Shown here: piece after piece, positions 19,337-26,484 of the stretch
Position numbering within the stretch: the first letter of the stretch is position 1
Layout: every line of letters begins with the position of its first letter
Assembly (NCBI RefSeq): GCF_016653635.2
Contig: NZ_CP067422.1
Coordinates: forward strand, 411,997-475,996
Direction of reading: 5' to 3'
DNA length: 64,000 nt
From: Skermanella sp. TT6
GTDB lineage: Bacteria; Pseudomonadota; Alphaproteobacteria; Azospirillales; Azospirillaceae
Position numbers and translations under genes: made by a program
Notes under the pieces: generated by a model
Seen by the model: only the letters and a program-made list of their open reading frames with translations
Database searches by the model: none
What the model was told of the DNA's origin: nothing

Positions 19337-20215
19337 GTGCTCGATTACGCCCTGCTCTCCGCCCTGGCGGCCGTCATCCGCACCGGCAGCTTCGAACGGG
19401 CGGCGCAGCAGCTTCACGTCACCCCCTCGGCGGTATCGCAGCGCGTCAAGCTCCTGGAGGAGAGGCTGGGGACGATCCTGGTGGTGCGCGGCTCCCCCTG
19501 CGCCGGCACGCCCGCGGGTCAGCGCCTGTGCCAGCACGTGGAGCAGGTGGCCCTGCTGGAGAGCGAGTTGCGCGAGGAGCTTCCGGGCATCCGGCACGCC
19601 GGGCCGCCGGTGACCGTCCGCATCGCGGTGAACGCCGACAGCCTCGCCACCTGGTTCGTCGCCGCGATGGCCGAGACGCGGGACTGCCTGTTCGACCTCG
19701 TCATCGACGACCAGGAGCACAGCGCGGACTGGTTGCGCCGGGGCGAGGTCCTGGCGGCCGTGACGTCCGGCGCCAAGCCGGTGCAAGGCTGCGACAGCAC
19801 GCCGCTGGGCGCGTTGCGCTACGTCGCGACCGCCAGCCCGGAGTTCGTCCGCCGGCATTTCCCCGGCGGGGTGCATGCCGGGTCCCTCGCCCATGCGCCG
19901 TGCCTGACCTTCGACAGCAAGGACCGGCTGCAGACGCTATGGACGCGGCAGGTCTTCGGTGCGGAGATCGCGCCGGCCACCCACTGGCTGCCGTCGTCCC
20001 AAGCGTTCATCGACGCGGCCCTGGTCGGCCTCGGATGGGGAATGAACCCGGAGATGCTGGTCGCCGACCATCTGCGGACCGGCCGGCTGGTCGCCCTGGT
20101 CCCGGACCAGCCGCTCGACGTTCCGCTGTTCTGGCAGCGCAGCCGGATCGCGAGCAGCCGCCTGGGCGACATCACGCGAGCCGTCCTCCGCACGGCCGGC
20201 GCCATGCTGGAGTGA
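19337..20215 (+). CDS. argP: LysR-type regulator of the exporter, ArgP/LysG-like
   Basis: A 292-residue LysR regulator. The helix-turn-helix spans residues 1-60 (SFERAAQQLHVTPSAVSQRVKLLE is the recognition region), followed by a periplasmic-binding-like effector domain. ArgP-type features are the short N terminus MLDYALLSALAAVI and the VNADSLATWF block that opens the ligand domain. The start is GTG with AAGGA about ten bases upstream; an out-of-frame ATG at 19327 is not used. It is expected to activate divergent argO when lysine or arginine accumulates. Confidence 0.85.
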   Translation: MLDYALLSALAAVIRTGSFERAAQQLHVTPSAVSQRVKLLEERLGTILVVRGSPCAGTPAGQRLCQHVEQVALLESELREELPGIRHAGPPVTVRIAVNADSLATWFVAAMAETRDCLFDLVIDDQEHSADWLRRGEVLAAVTSGAKPVQGCDSTPLGALRYVATASPEFVRRHFPGGVHAGSLAHAPCLTFDSKDRLQTLWTRQVFGAEIAPATHWLPSSQAFIDAALVGLGWGMNPEMLVADHLRTGRLVALVPDQPLDVPLFWQRSRIASSRLGDITRAVLRTAGAMLE

Positions 20216-20251
20216 CGGCAAATTCTATGCTCGCCATTTCCACGCCGTGCG

Positions 20252-20375
20252 CGGCTGCTCCGATGCGTTGCGCCACGGGCGCAACCTACGCTCGTCGGCC
20301 CGTATCACTTCCGCCCTGCGTCGAGCCGTAGGTTGCGCCCATGGCGCAACACAGTGCGGAGAGTGGAACGGCCGG
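20252..20375. repeat. 124-bp dispersed repeat, copy 2
   Basis: Second copy of the element at 14,700, same length and orientation, 110 of 124 positions identical. Two palindromes (centred near 20,277 and 20,340) face each other. It follows the argP stop and precedes the convergent HipA-kinase operon; it may serve as a bidirectional transcript end. The two copies bracket 14.8-20.2 kb. Confidence 0.75.
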
Positions 20376-20395
20376 CTGCAAAGACCGAAGCGGGA

Positions 20396-20896
20396 TCAGA
20401 CGACCGCCTCGTCCATGTAATGGGGGCCGGTCCGGTCGGTGAGGATCAGGAACGATTCGAACAGCAACCCGATGGCGGCGGCGCTGGCTTCGTTCTGCCG
20501 AAGCAGGAAGATCAACTCCAGCAGGATCCCGTGGGGCGGCCGGTATCGCAGGATGAATTCGCAGACGAACATGACGCAGACGAGATCCTGGAACCGCGTG
20601 GCATCGACCCCCTTTTCGATGGCGTCCTGCTCGGAAATCAGCTGGATCGGGCGGCATTGACGCAGGAAATACAGGAGCGCGCCGGCGAACTTTCCCTTGG
20701 AGACCTGATCCGTCCGGCGGCGCTCCTTCAGGGTGCGGACGAAACGGTCGGTTTCGTCCAGCGCGCGGGCCAGCTCCAGCGCCGACACGGCCACGTCCGC
20801 CCGGTCCAGGTCGAGAGCGCGGGTCACCATCCGCGCGGTGTCGGTGAAGGCATCCGACAAGGCGCGGCGATAACCTGCTCCCATGGCGGAAGTCAT
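20396..20896 (-). CDS. Hypothetical protein, last gene of the HipA-like kinase operon
   Basis: A 166-residue soluble, mostly helical protein that I do not recognise. The N-terminal half is charged (LELARALDETDRFVRTLKERRR) and the C-terminal half is more hydrophobic (LVCVMFVCEFILRY) but not clearly membrane spanning. Its ATG overlaps the stop of the upstream small gene in an ATGA, so it is translationally coupled to the kinase operon. It ends just before repeat copy 2. Confidence 0.65.
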   Translation of the reverse strand: MTSAMGAGYRRALSDAFTDTARMVTRALDLDRADVAVSALELARALDETDRFVRTLKERRRTDQVSKGKFAGALLYFLRQCRPIQLISEQDAIEKGVDATRFQDLVCVMFVCEFILRYRPPHGILLELIFLLRQNEASAAAIGLLFESFLILTDRTGPHYMDEAVV

Positions 20897-21102
20897 TTCA
20901 TCTTGCCCAACCCGGCGGCCAGACGCCGAACGTATTCGTCGGGCAAGTCGTTGGATAACCTGCGAACATCTTCGGGATCGAAGTCCATCGCCGAGTTATT
21001 CTTGTGGATCGGCCTGCCCAGTCGGCCGAAGTCTCGCGTGGCTTGGCGGAAAATCTCTTCGAGAGCCTCAGCGTCGCCCAATTTATCCAGACTTACGCCC
21101 AT
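20893..21102 (-). CDS. Small hypothetical protein in the HipA-like kinase operon
   Basis: A 69-residue acidic and basic mixed protein (starts MGVSLDKLGDAEALEEIF) with no recognised domain. CAGGAG six bases before the ATG supports the start. It lies 14 bp after the 159-residue gene and overlaps the next gene by four bases. Its size and position resemble an antitoxin or adaptor, but it has no visible helix-turn-helix, so it is not a HipB. Confidence 0.6.
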   Translation of the reverse strand: MGVSLDKLGDAEALEEIFRQATRDFGRLGRPIHKNNSAMDFDPEDVRRLSNDLPDEYVRRLAAGLGKMK

Positions 21103-21116
21103 CGCAATCTCCTGTT

Positions 21117-21596
21117 TCAGAAGGCGCCGACGGCGGCCCTGATATCCTCGTTATCGAACATCGATGCGGGCCGCCTCAAGGCGGACGGATCCCACTGGAA
21201 AGGCTCGACCGGTTCAGCATCATGCTCGGCCTTGCGGTCGGGGCGCGCATTGAACACGGTGGAGGTGATCAAAGCGGCGGCCTCCAGTGCTGCATCGATG
21301 TCCACCGTCATGATCCGGCGCGCTTCGCCGACGAACAGCCCCGGCCCAAGCTCTTCCGCCGACGCCAGCAGGTCTATCGGACCGTGGCGCAGCGCGCCGG
21401 CCAGTGCGTCCAGCATCGGGCGCTTGGCGGCGAGCGCCGCTTCGATATCGGGTCCGAAGGTTTCGCGGAATTCCCCGATGACCTTGAACCGGACCACGTC
21501 CGCGGTGCCGCCCGCGATCGCGATCGTCAGGCGCTCGCCCGACCCTTCGATCGGCTCGATATAGATCGGGTGCCACGTGATCGGCGTTCTAGCCAC
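21117..21596 (-). CDS. Hypothetical protein coupled to the HipA-family kinase
   Basis: A 159-residue protein starting at a GTG that lies inside the end of the kinase gene (eight-base overlap, GTGGCTAG). Opening block WHPIYIEPIEGSGERLTIAIAG suggests beta strands; the remainder is helical. In other genomes HipA-type kinases of this kind are often next to a DUF3037 protein, and this could be a distant equivalent, but I cannot demonstrate it. No membrane segments. Confidence 0.6.
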   Translation of the reverse strand: MARTPITWHPIYIEPIEGSGERLTIAIAGGTADVVRFKVIGEFRETFGPDIEAALAAKRPMLDALAGALRHGPIDLLASAEELGPGLFVGEARRIMTVDIDAALEAAALITSTVFNARPDRKAEHDAEPVEPFQWDPSALRRPASMFDNEDIRAAVGAF

Positions 21597-22476
21597 CGGC
21601 TACTCCTTTCAGCGCCTCTCCGACGGAATGTTCCAGAAATCCGCGCACGCGGCTACGGCGCTCCGCAAGGAACGCTCCCAGGGCGCGGAAATCCTCCTCC
21701 GGAATCAGCCCCAATCCCCGGATCGCCGCTTCGGCGCCGGCCAGCGCGTTGTCGTTGGCGGCAAGCTTGGCGTCGAGGATGGAAGCGCCATGCATGACCT
21801 GTCCGAGCAACTGTTCCCTGGCCATGCCGCGAACCGCTTCCGCGACGAGGCAGTTCCCGAAGCTGAGCTGCCGCAGGTCGGCGGGCGCCCATCTGGCGCC
21901 GGTGAAGGCATGGCCATGATCGATCAGCCAGACGCCGCCGTTCCCGTCGAGCAGCAGGTTTCCTTCATGCCGGTCGATCACCGCGGCCCATTCGTCGAAT
22001 GCCGCCGCCATGCCCAGGGCCGGCCATTCGACCAGGCGACGGCGCATCGCGCCGATGGCATCCCGGCGGACCCTGTCGAACAGGCTGTCGGGCATGTCGC
22101 CGCGCCGGGGCATCTTGAAGACCGTGGCGAAGGCGTTGCCGCAGGTCGCGCTGGCGAACATCAGGCGTCCTTCACCGATGCCGAGGCTGCTGCAAAGCTC
22201 CGCGGGAGCCGCCGGCCCCTTGACGGCTTCGGGTATGGTTCCGTCGTCGATGACGATGTAGGCTTCGGGGATAGGCAGGCCGACGGTGCGGCAGAGGGCA
22301 TGAGCCATCAGCTCGTTCGCCAGCTGCCGGGCGTCGAGATCCTTGATGATCGCCGGTATCGCCGGTCCCGAAGGCGCCTGGATCGCACCACGCCAGGATC
22401 CGTTGACGCCTTTTTCGCGGGCATGCAGCGGGTTCTGGACCGAGGCGATCAGCGCCAGCCTGCTCCTCCCATGCAT
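21589..22476 (-). CDS. HipA-family Ser/Thr kinase-like protein
   Basis: A 295-residue protein with the kinase features of the HipA superfamily: a lysine in PAIIKDLD (K45), a glutamate in ANELMAHAL (E55), a catalytic loop AVIDRHEGNLLLD (D169, N173) and a metal-binding aspartate in WLIDHGHAF (D186). It lacks the N-terminal HipA domain and there is no HipB neighbour. The ATG at 22476 was preferred over one 28 residues upstream because AGAGGA precedes it. It heads a tight four-gene operon of unknown function. HipA kinases phosphorylate tRNA synthetases or other targets and cause growth arrest; a toxin-like or stress-signalling role is possible. Confidence 0.7.
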   Translation of the reverse strand: MHGRSRLALIASVQNPLHAREKGVNGSWRGAIQAPSGPAIPAIIKDLDARQLANELMAHALCRTVGLPIPEAYIVIDDGTIPEAVKGPAAPAELCSSLGIGEGRLMFASATCGNAFATVFKMPRRGDMPDSLFDRVRRDAIGAMRRRLVEWPALGMAAAFDEWAAVIDRHEGNLLLDGNGGVWLIDHGHAFTGARWAPADLRQLSFGNCLVAEAVRGMAREQLLGQVMHGASILDAKLAANDNALAGAEAAIRGLGLIPEEDFRALGAFLAERRSRVRGFLEHSVGEALKGVAGG

Positions 22477-22580
22477 ACCAGCCCGATTCCTCTCTCCTGA
22501 GGCGGGGAACGCAAATCCTCCGCCGCGAATTAGTGGTACATCAAGCCGGAAGTTTGTCAACCGTCATACCCGACCCCGCC

Positions 22581-23993
22581 TCACGCCTGATAGGCGATCC
22601 TGAGCGCGCCCCAGTGGCGCCCCTTGACCAGGATCGGGGCCGATACGTCCTTCATCAGCTCGAAGGTGCCGCCCATGTCGCGGCGGTAGGCCTGGAGCAG
22701 GAAGGGATCGCGGCTGCGGCCGGCGGCGAGGCCGACGCGGTCGTTGAACATGCGCCGGTTCCGGCAATGGGCGGCGTTCCATTGGGTGTCGCCGGGCCGC
22801 TGGGGATGGCGGTACTTGGCGTTGTGGGTCGGGAAATAGCCGTTGCGGTCGGTCGCGTTGCAGAAGACGATCCTGTCCGACATCTCCAGGATACCGTCCA
22901 GGTAGCCTGCCAGCAGCCGGTCGGCGGCATCGCTGAACCGGGTGACGCATTGCTCGGGCGAGGTGCCGGGCACCGGCCTGTAGTCCGCGTCGAACAGGGC
23001 GTCCAAGGTCAGGGTCCCGGCGTCGATCGCCTGCTCCAGGATCGAGGCGACGCGGGCTGCGCCGTCCCGGACCGCGCGGATGAACGGGGTGTCGACCGTC
23101 TCGACGTCCAGGCGGCTGGACAGGCCGATCAGCTTCTCGCTCGACGCCAGCAACCCGTTCAGGCGGTCGCGGGCCTGGTTCAGGTTGCCGCTGGACCGGG
23201 TGATCCCGGCGGACAGCTCGACGATGCGCCGCTCGACCGTGGCGATGCCGGTCCCGATCAGGCCGGCGGAGTCCTCGATGCGGTCCTGCTGCCGGTCCAC
23301 GTCGTCGATGGCGCCGGCCAGGGTCTCCATCAGGTCGCCGATCCGGCTGGCGTCGCTGCCGACCGACGACGCCTTGGCAGCCGCCCCGGCCCCGCGGGCC
23401 GCCAGGGCCTTCACCTGCTCGGTCAGGTAGCGCAGGGTCGCGTCGATCTCCTGGGTCGCCACGGCGGTCTTGCCGGCCAGTGCCTTGACCTCGTGGGCCA
23501 CCACGGCGAAGCCGCGTCCGGCCGATCCGGCCCGCGCCGCCTCGATCGTCGCGTTCAAGGCCAGCAGGTTGGTCTGCTTGGCGATCGCGCTGATCTCCTG
23601 CGCGACCTTGCCGACGCGGACCAGCGCGTCGGTCAGGTCGGCCGACTGCCTGTCGATCGCCGTCACGTCCTCGGTCAGGGTGTGCAGCCCGGCGAGCGCG
23701 TTGTCTACCTGGCCGCGGCCCTGGGCCACCTGTTCCTGGGCCTTGGCGGTCACCGCGCGGGCGGCCGCGGCGGCGGCGCCGACGTGCCCGGTCCCGGCCG
23801 CCATGTCGGCGGCATCGCCGCGAAGCTCCGCCAGCACCGAGACCTGGTGGGCGATCCGGCCGCTGACGTCATCGACATGGCCGGCCACGTCGGCGAACGC
23901 GACGCCGAGACTGCCGATTTCCCGCGCCAGTTCCACGATGGCCGTTTCGGTATTGGCCGCCTGGTCGGCGCCGATGGACACGCTGTCTCTCAT
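22581..23993 (-). CDS. Cytoplasmic methyl-accepting chemotaxis protein
   Basis: A 470-residue receptor without a membrane segment. The coiled-coil signalling domain carries the conserved hairpin tip [17 protein letters not shown] (about residues 137-153). A sensory region follows at the C terminus: [34 protein letters not shown] and [11 protein letters not shown] form a block seen in soluble proteobacterial receptors. The order signalling-then-sensor is reversed from classical MCPs. ATG at 23993 with GGAGGG six bases upstream; the 131-residue open extension upstream is rejected. Nothing recognisable lies in the 23,994-24,261 gap. Confidence 0.85.
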   Translation of the reverse strand: MRDSVSIGADQAANTETAIVELAREIGSLGVAFADVAGHVDDVSGRIAHQVSVLAELRGDAADMAAGTGHVGAAAAAARAVTAKAQEQVAQGRGQVDNALAGLHTLTEDVTAIDRQSADLTDALVRVGKVAQEISAIAKQTNLLALNATIEAARAGSAGRGFAVVAHEVKALAGKTAVATQEIDATLRYLTEQVKALAARGAGAAAKASSVGSDASRIGDLMETLAGAIDDVDRQQDRIEDSAGLIGTGIATVERRIVELSAGITRSSGNLNQARDRLNGLLASSEKLIGLSSRLDVETVDTPFIRAVRDGAARVASILEQAIDAGTLTLDALFDADYRPVPGTSPEQCVTRFSDAADRLLAGYLDGILEMSDRIVFCNATDRNGYFPTHNAKYRHPQRPGDTQWNAAHCRNRRMFNDRVGLAAGRSRDPFLLQAYRRDMGGTFELMKDVSAPILVKGRHWGALRIAYQA

Positions 23994-24261
23994 AGAATCC
24001 CTCCCGTGACAGGCTGGAGTTGACGACGCCGTTCTCCAGTCGTGTTTTTTCGGAGAAGGGTATCGGGCGGCGGTTAACAGTTGATTCAAAGCCACGGAGT
24101 CTTTCGGCCTAGCCTTTTCGGCCGGTTTGTCTTCGCGAAGACGGATTTCACGGGGTTTCGACCCACGGCGGTGCTTAACGTGGATCAATGACCCCCGCCG
24201 GCAAACCGGTACGATCCGCCCAAGCCCGGCTTGCGGGCACGTGTCAGACACGGGGGGAAAC

Positions 24262-25335
24262 ATGCCGAAAATGAAAGCCGCCGTCTTCGTCGAACCCGGC
24301 CGCATCGTGCTGGACGAGAAGCCCGTCCCGGACGTCGGGCCGCTCGACGCCCTGGTCCGGATCACCACGACCACCATCTGCGGCACCGACGTCCATATCC
24401 TGAAGGGCGAGTACCCGGTCGCGCGCGGCCTGACGGTCGGGCACGAGCCGGTCGGCGTGATCGAGAAGCTGGGGTCGGCCGTCCAGGGTTACCGGGAAGG
24501 CCAGCGGGTCATCGCCGGCGCCATCTGCCCCAGCGGGCACAGCCATGCCTCGCTGTGCGGCTTCCATTCGCAGGACGGCGCGGGGACGGCCCATGGCTGG
24601 AAGGCGATCGGGGGCTGGAAGTTCGGCAACACCATCGACGGCTGCCAGGCCGAGTTCGTGCTGGTGCCCGACGCCATGGCCAACCTCGCCCCGGTGCCCG
24701 ACGGGCTGAGCGACGAGGAGGTGCTGATGTGCCCCGACATCATGTCCACCGGCTTCTCCGGCGCCGAGCGGGCGGGGATCAGGATCGGCGACACCGTCGC
24801 GGTGTTCGCCCAGGGGCCGATCGGGCTGTGCGCCACCGCGGGCGCCAAGCTGTGCGGGGCGACGCTGGTGATCGGCGTCGACACGGTGCGGGAGCGGCTG
24901 GAGGCGTCGCGCCGGATGGGCGCCGACCGGGTGATCGATTTCAAGGCCGGCGATCCGGTCGAGCAGATCATGAGCCTGACGGACGGTCGCGGGGTGGACG
25001 TCGCGATCGAGGCGCTGGGCACCCAGGCGACGTTCGAGGCCTGCCTGCGCGTCCTGCGGCCGGGCGGAACGCTTTCGAGCCTGGGCGTCTATTCCACCGA
25101 CCTGCACATTCCCCTGGGACCGTTCGCCGCCGGCCTGGGCGACCACACCATCGTCACGTCCCTGTGCCCCGGCGGCAAGGAGCGCATGCGCCGGCTGATG
25201 AACGTGGTGGCATCCCACCGGGTGGACCTCCGCCCGATGGTGACCCACCGGTTCAAGCTGGACGAGATCGAGGCCGCCTACGAGCTGTTCTCGCACCAGC
25301 GCGACGGCGTGCTCAAGGTCGCGGTCACCCCGTGA
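24262..25335 (+). CDS. Zinc-dependent secondary alcohol dehydrogenase-like enzyme
   Basis: A 357-residue medium-chain dehydrogenase. Catalytic zinc ligands are C40, H61, E62 and D159 (in CPDIMSTG), the pattern of Thermoanaerobacter/Clostridium beijerinckii secondary alcohol dehydrogenases. The four-cysteine structural zinc lobe is absent, as in that group. The Rossmann fold follows ([19 protein letters not shown]). It reversibly oxidises secondary alcohols with NAD(P). ATG at 24262 is preceded by GGGGGGAA. It converges on the ABC exporter with only 16 bp between. Confidence 0.85.
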   Translation: MPKMKAAVFVEPGRIVLDEKPVPDVGPLDALVRITTTTICGTDVHILKGEYPVARGLTVGHEPVGVIEKLGSAVQGYREGQRVIAGAICPSGHSHASLCGFHSQDGAGTAHGWKAIGGWKFGNTIDGCQAEFVLVPDAMANLAPVPDGLSDEEVLMCPDIMSTGFSGAERAGIRIGDTVAVFAQGPIGLCATAGAKLCGATLVIGVDTVRERLEASRRMGADRVIDFKAGDPVEQIMSLTDGRGVDVAIEALGTQATFEACLRVLRPGGTLSSLGVYSTDLHIPLGPFAAGLGDHTIVTSLCPGGKERMRRLMNVVASHRVDLRPMVTHRFKLDEIEAAYELFSHQRDGVLKVAVTP

Positions 25336-25351
25336 CGCATGGCCCGGCCCG

Positions 25352-26482
25352 TCATTGATGGGCCTGGGCCAGCATGGTGCGGAACCGGGCCAGCGCCGCC
25401 GCGAGGAACAGGGCGCCGAGGCCGGCCAGGATCAGGAGCTGCGGCCAGACCACCTCCAGCCCCGCGGCCCGGAACAGCACCGCCTGGGACAGCGTGACGA
25501 AATGGACGGTCGGCGAGGCCTGGATCAGGGTCTCCAGCACCGGCGGCATGCCCTCGATCGGCGAGGTGGCGCCCGAGAGCATGTTGAGGATCAGGAAGAC
25601 CGGGATCGCCATCAGCGCGAACTGGGGCATCGACCGGACCAGGGTGGCGAGCAGGATGCCGAGCGAGGTGGTCGCGAACAGGTAGGCCGCCGCCCCGACC
25701 AGGAACAGCGCCATCGACCCCTCGACCGGGACGCCCAGCGCGCCCTGGACCACGAAGCGCAGCGACAGCCCCGCCGCCACCAGGATCACCAACCCGTTGG
25801 CCCAGATCTTGGCGACGGCGATCTCGCTCGCCCGGACCGGCATGACCAGCAGGTGCTCGATCGTGCCGTGTTCCCGCTCGCGGATGACGGCGGCGCCGAC
25901 CAGCAGGATCGACAGGATCGTGATGTTCTCCATCACCGCCATGACGGAGTGGAACCAGGCGCCCTCCAGGTTCGGGTTGAACCAGGCGCGGGTCACGGCA
26001 TCGATGGGAACCGCCGCCGCGTCGCCGCGCGCCCGCAGGAAGTCGATCGCCTCCCGCTGCACGATGGCCTCGATATACCCGGCGCCGACCCCCGCCTGGG
26101 TCATCGCCGTCGCGTCGATGTTGAGCTGAAGCTCCGGTCGAAGCCCGCGCAGCGCGTCGGCCTCGAACCGCGGCGGGATGTCCAGCACGAAGGTCCACTC
26201 GCCCCGGTCCATGGCCGGGTCCAGCTCGGCCCGGTCGATCAGCGCGGGCGGCCGGAAATAGGGCTGCAGGAACGCCTCGCGCAGGCGGGACGACAGGGCC
26301 GAGTGGTCGCCGTCCACCACCGCGACGCTGGCGTTCTCGATCTCGGTCTTCACCCCGGTCGCCACGCTGTAGACCGAGAAGGAGAAGGAATAGAGGATGA
26401 AGGCGAACAGCACCTTGTCGCCGGCGAGGCTCGCCAGCTCCTTCAGGCCGAGGCGGAAGACGTTCGAAAGCCAGGTGGTCAT
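25352..26482 (-). CDS. ABC-2 type exporter permease, YhhJ-like
   Basis: A 376-residue inner-membrane permease (E. coli YhhJ is 375). It has an N-terminal membrane anchor (LFAFILYSFSFSVYSVA), a long periplasmic domain, then five membrane segments with the conserved EREHGTIEHLLVMP loop. It starts two bases after the rbbA-like stop. It should pair with the permease half of the upstream ATPase-permease fusion to form an exporter. Confidence 0.88.
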   Translation of the reverse strand: MTTWLSNVFRLGLKELASLAGDKVLFAFILYSFSFSVYSVATGVKTEIENASVAVVDGDHSALSSRLREAFLQPYFRPPALIDRAELDPAMDRGEWTFVLDIPPRFEADALRGLRPELQLNIDATAMTQAGVGAGYIEAIVQREAIDFLRARGDAAAVPIDAVTRAWFNPNLEGAWFHSVMAVMENITILSILLVGAAVIREREHGTIEHLLVMPVRASEIAVAKIWANGLVILVAAGLSLRFVVQGALGVPVEGSMALFLVGAAAYLFATTSLGILLATLVRSMPQFALMAIPVFLILNMLSGATSPIEGMPPVLETLIQASPTVHFVTLSQAVLFRAAGLEVVWPQLLILAGLGALFLAAALARFRTMLAQAHQ

Positions 26483-26484
26483 GG

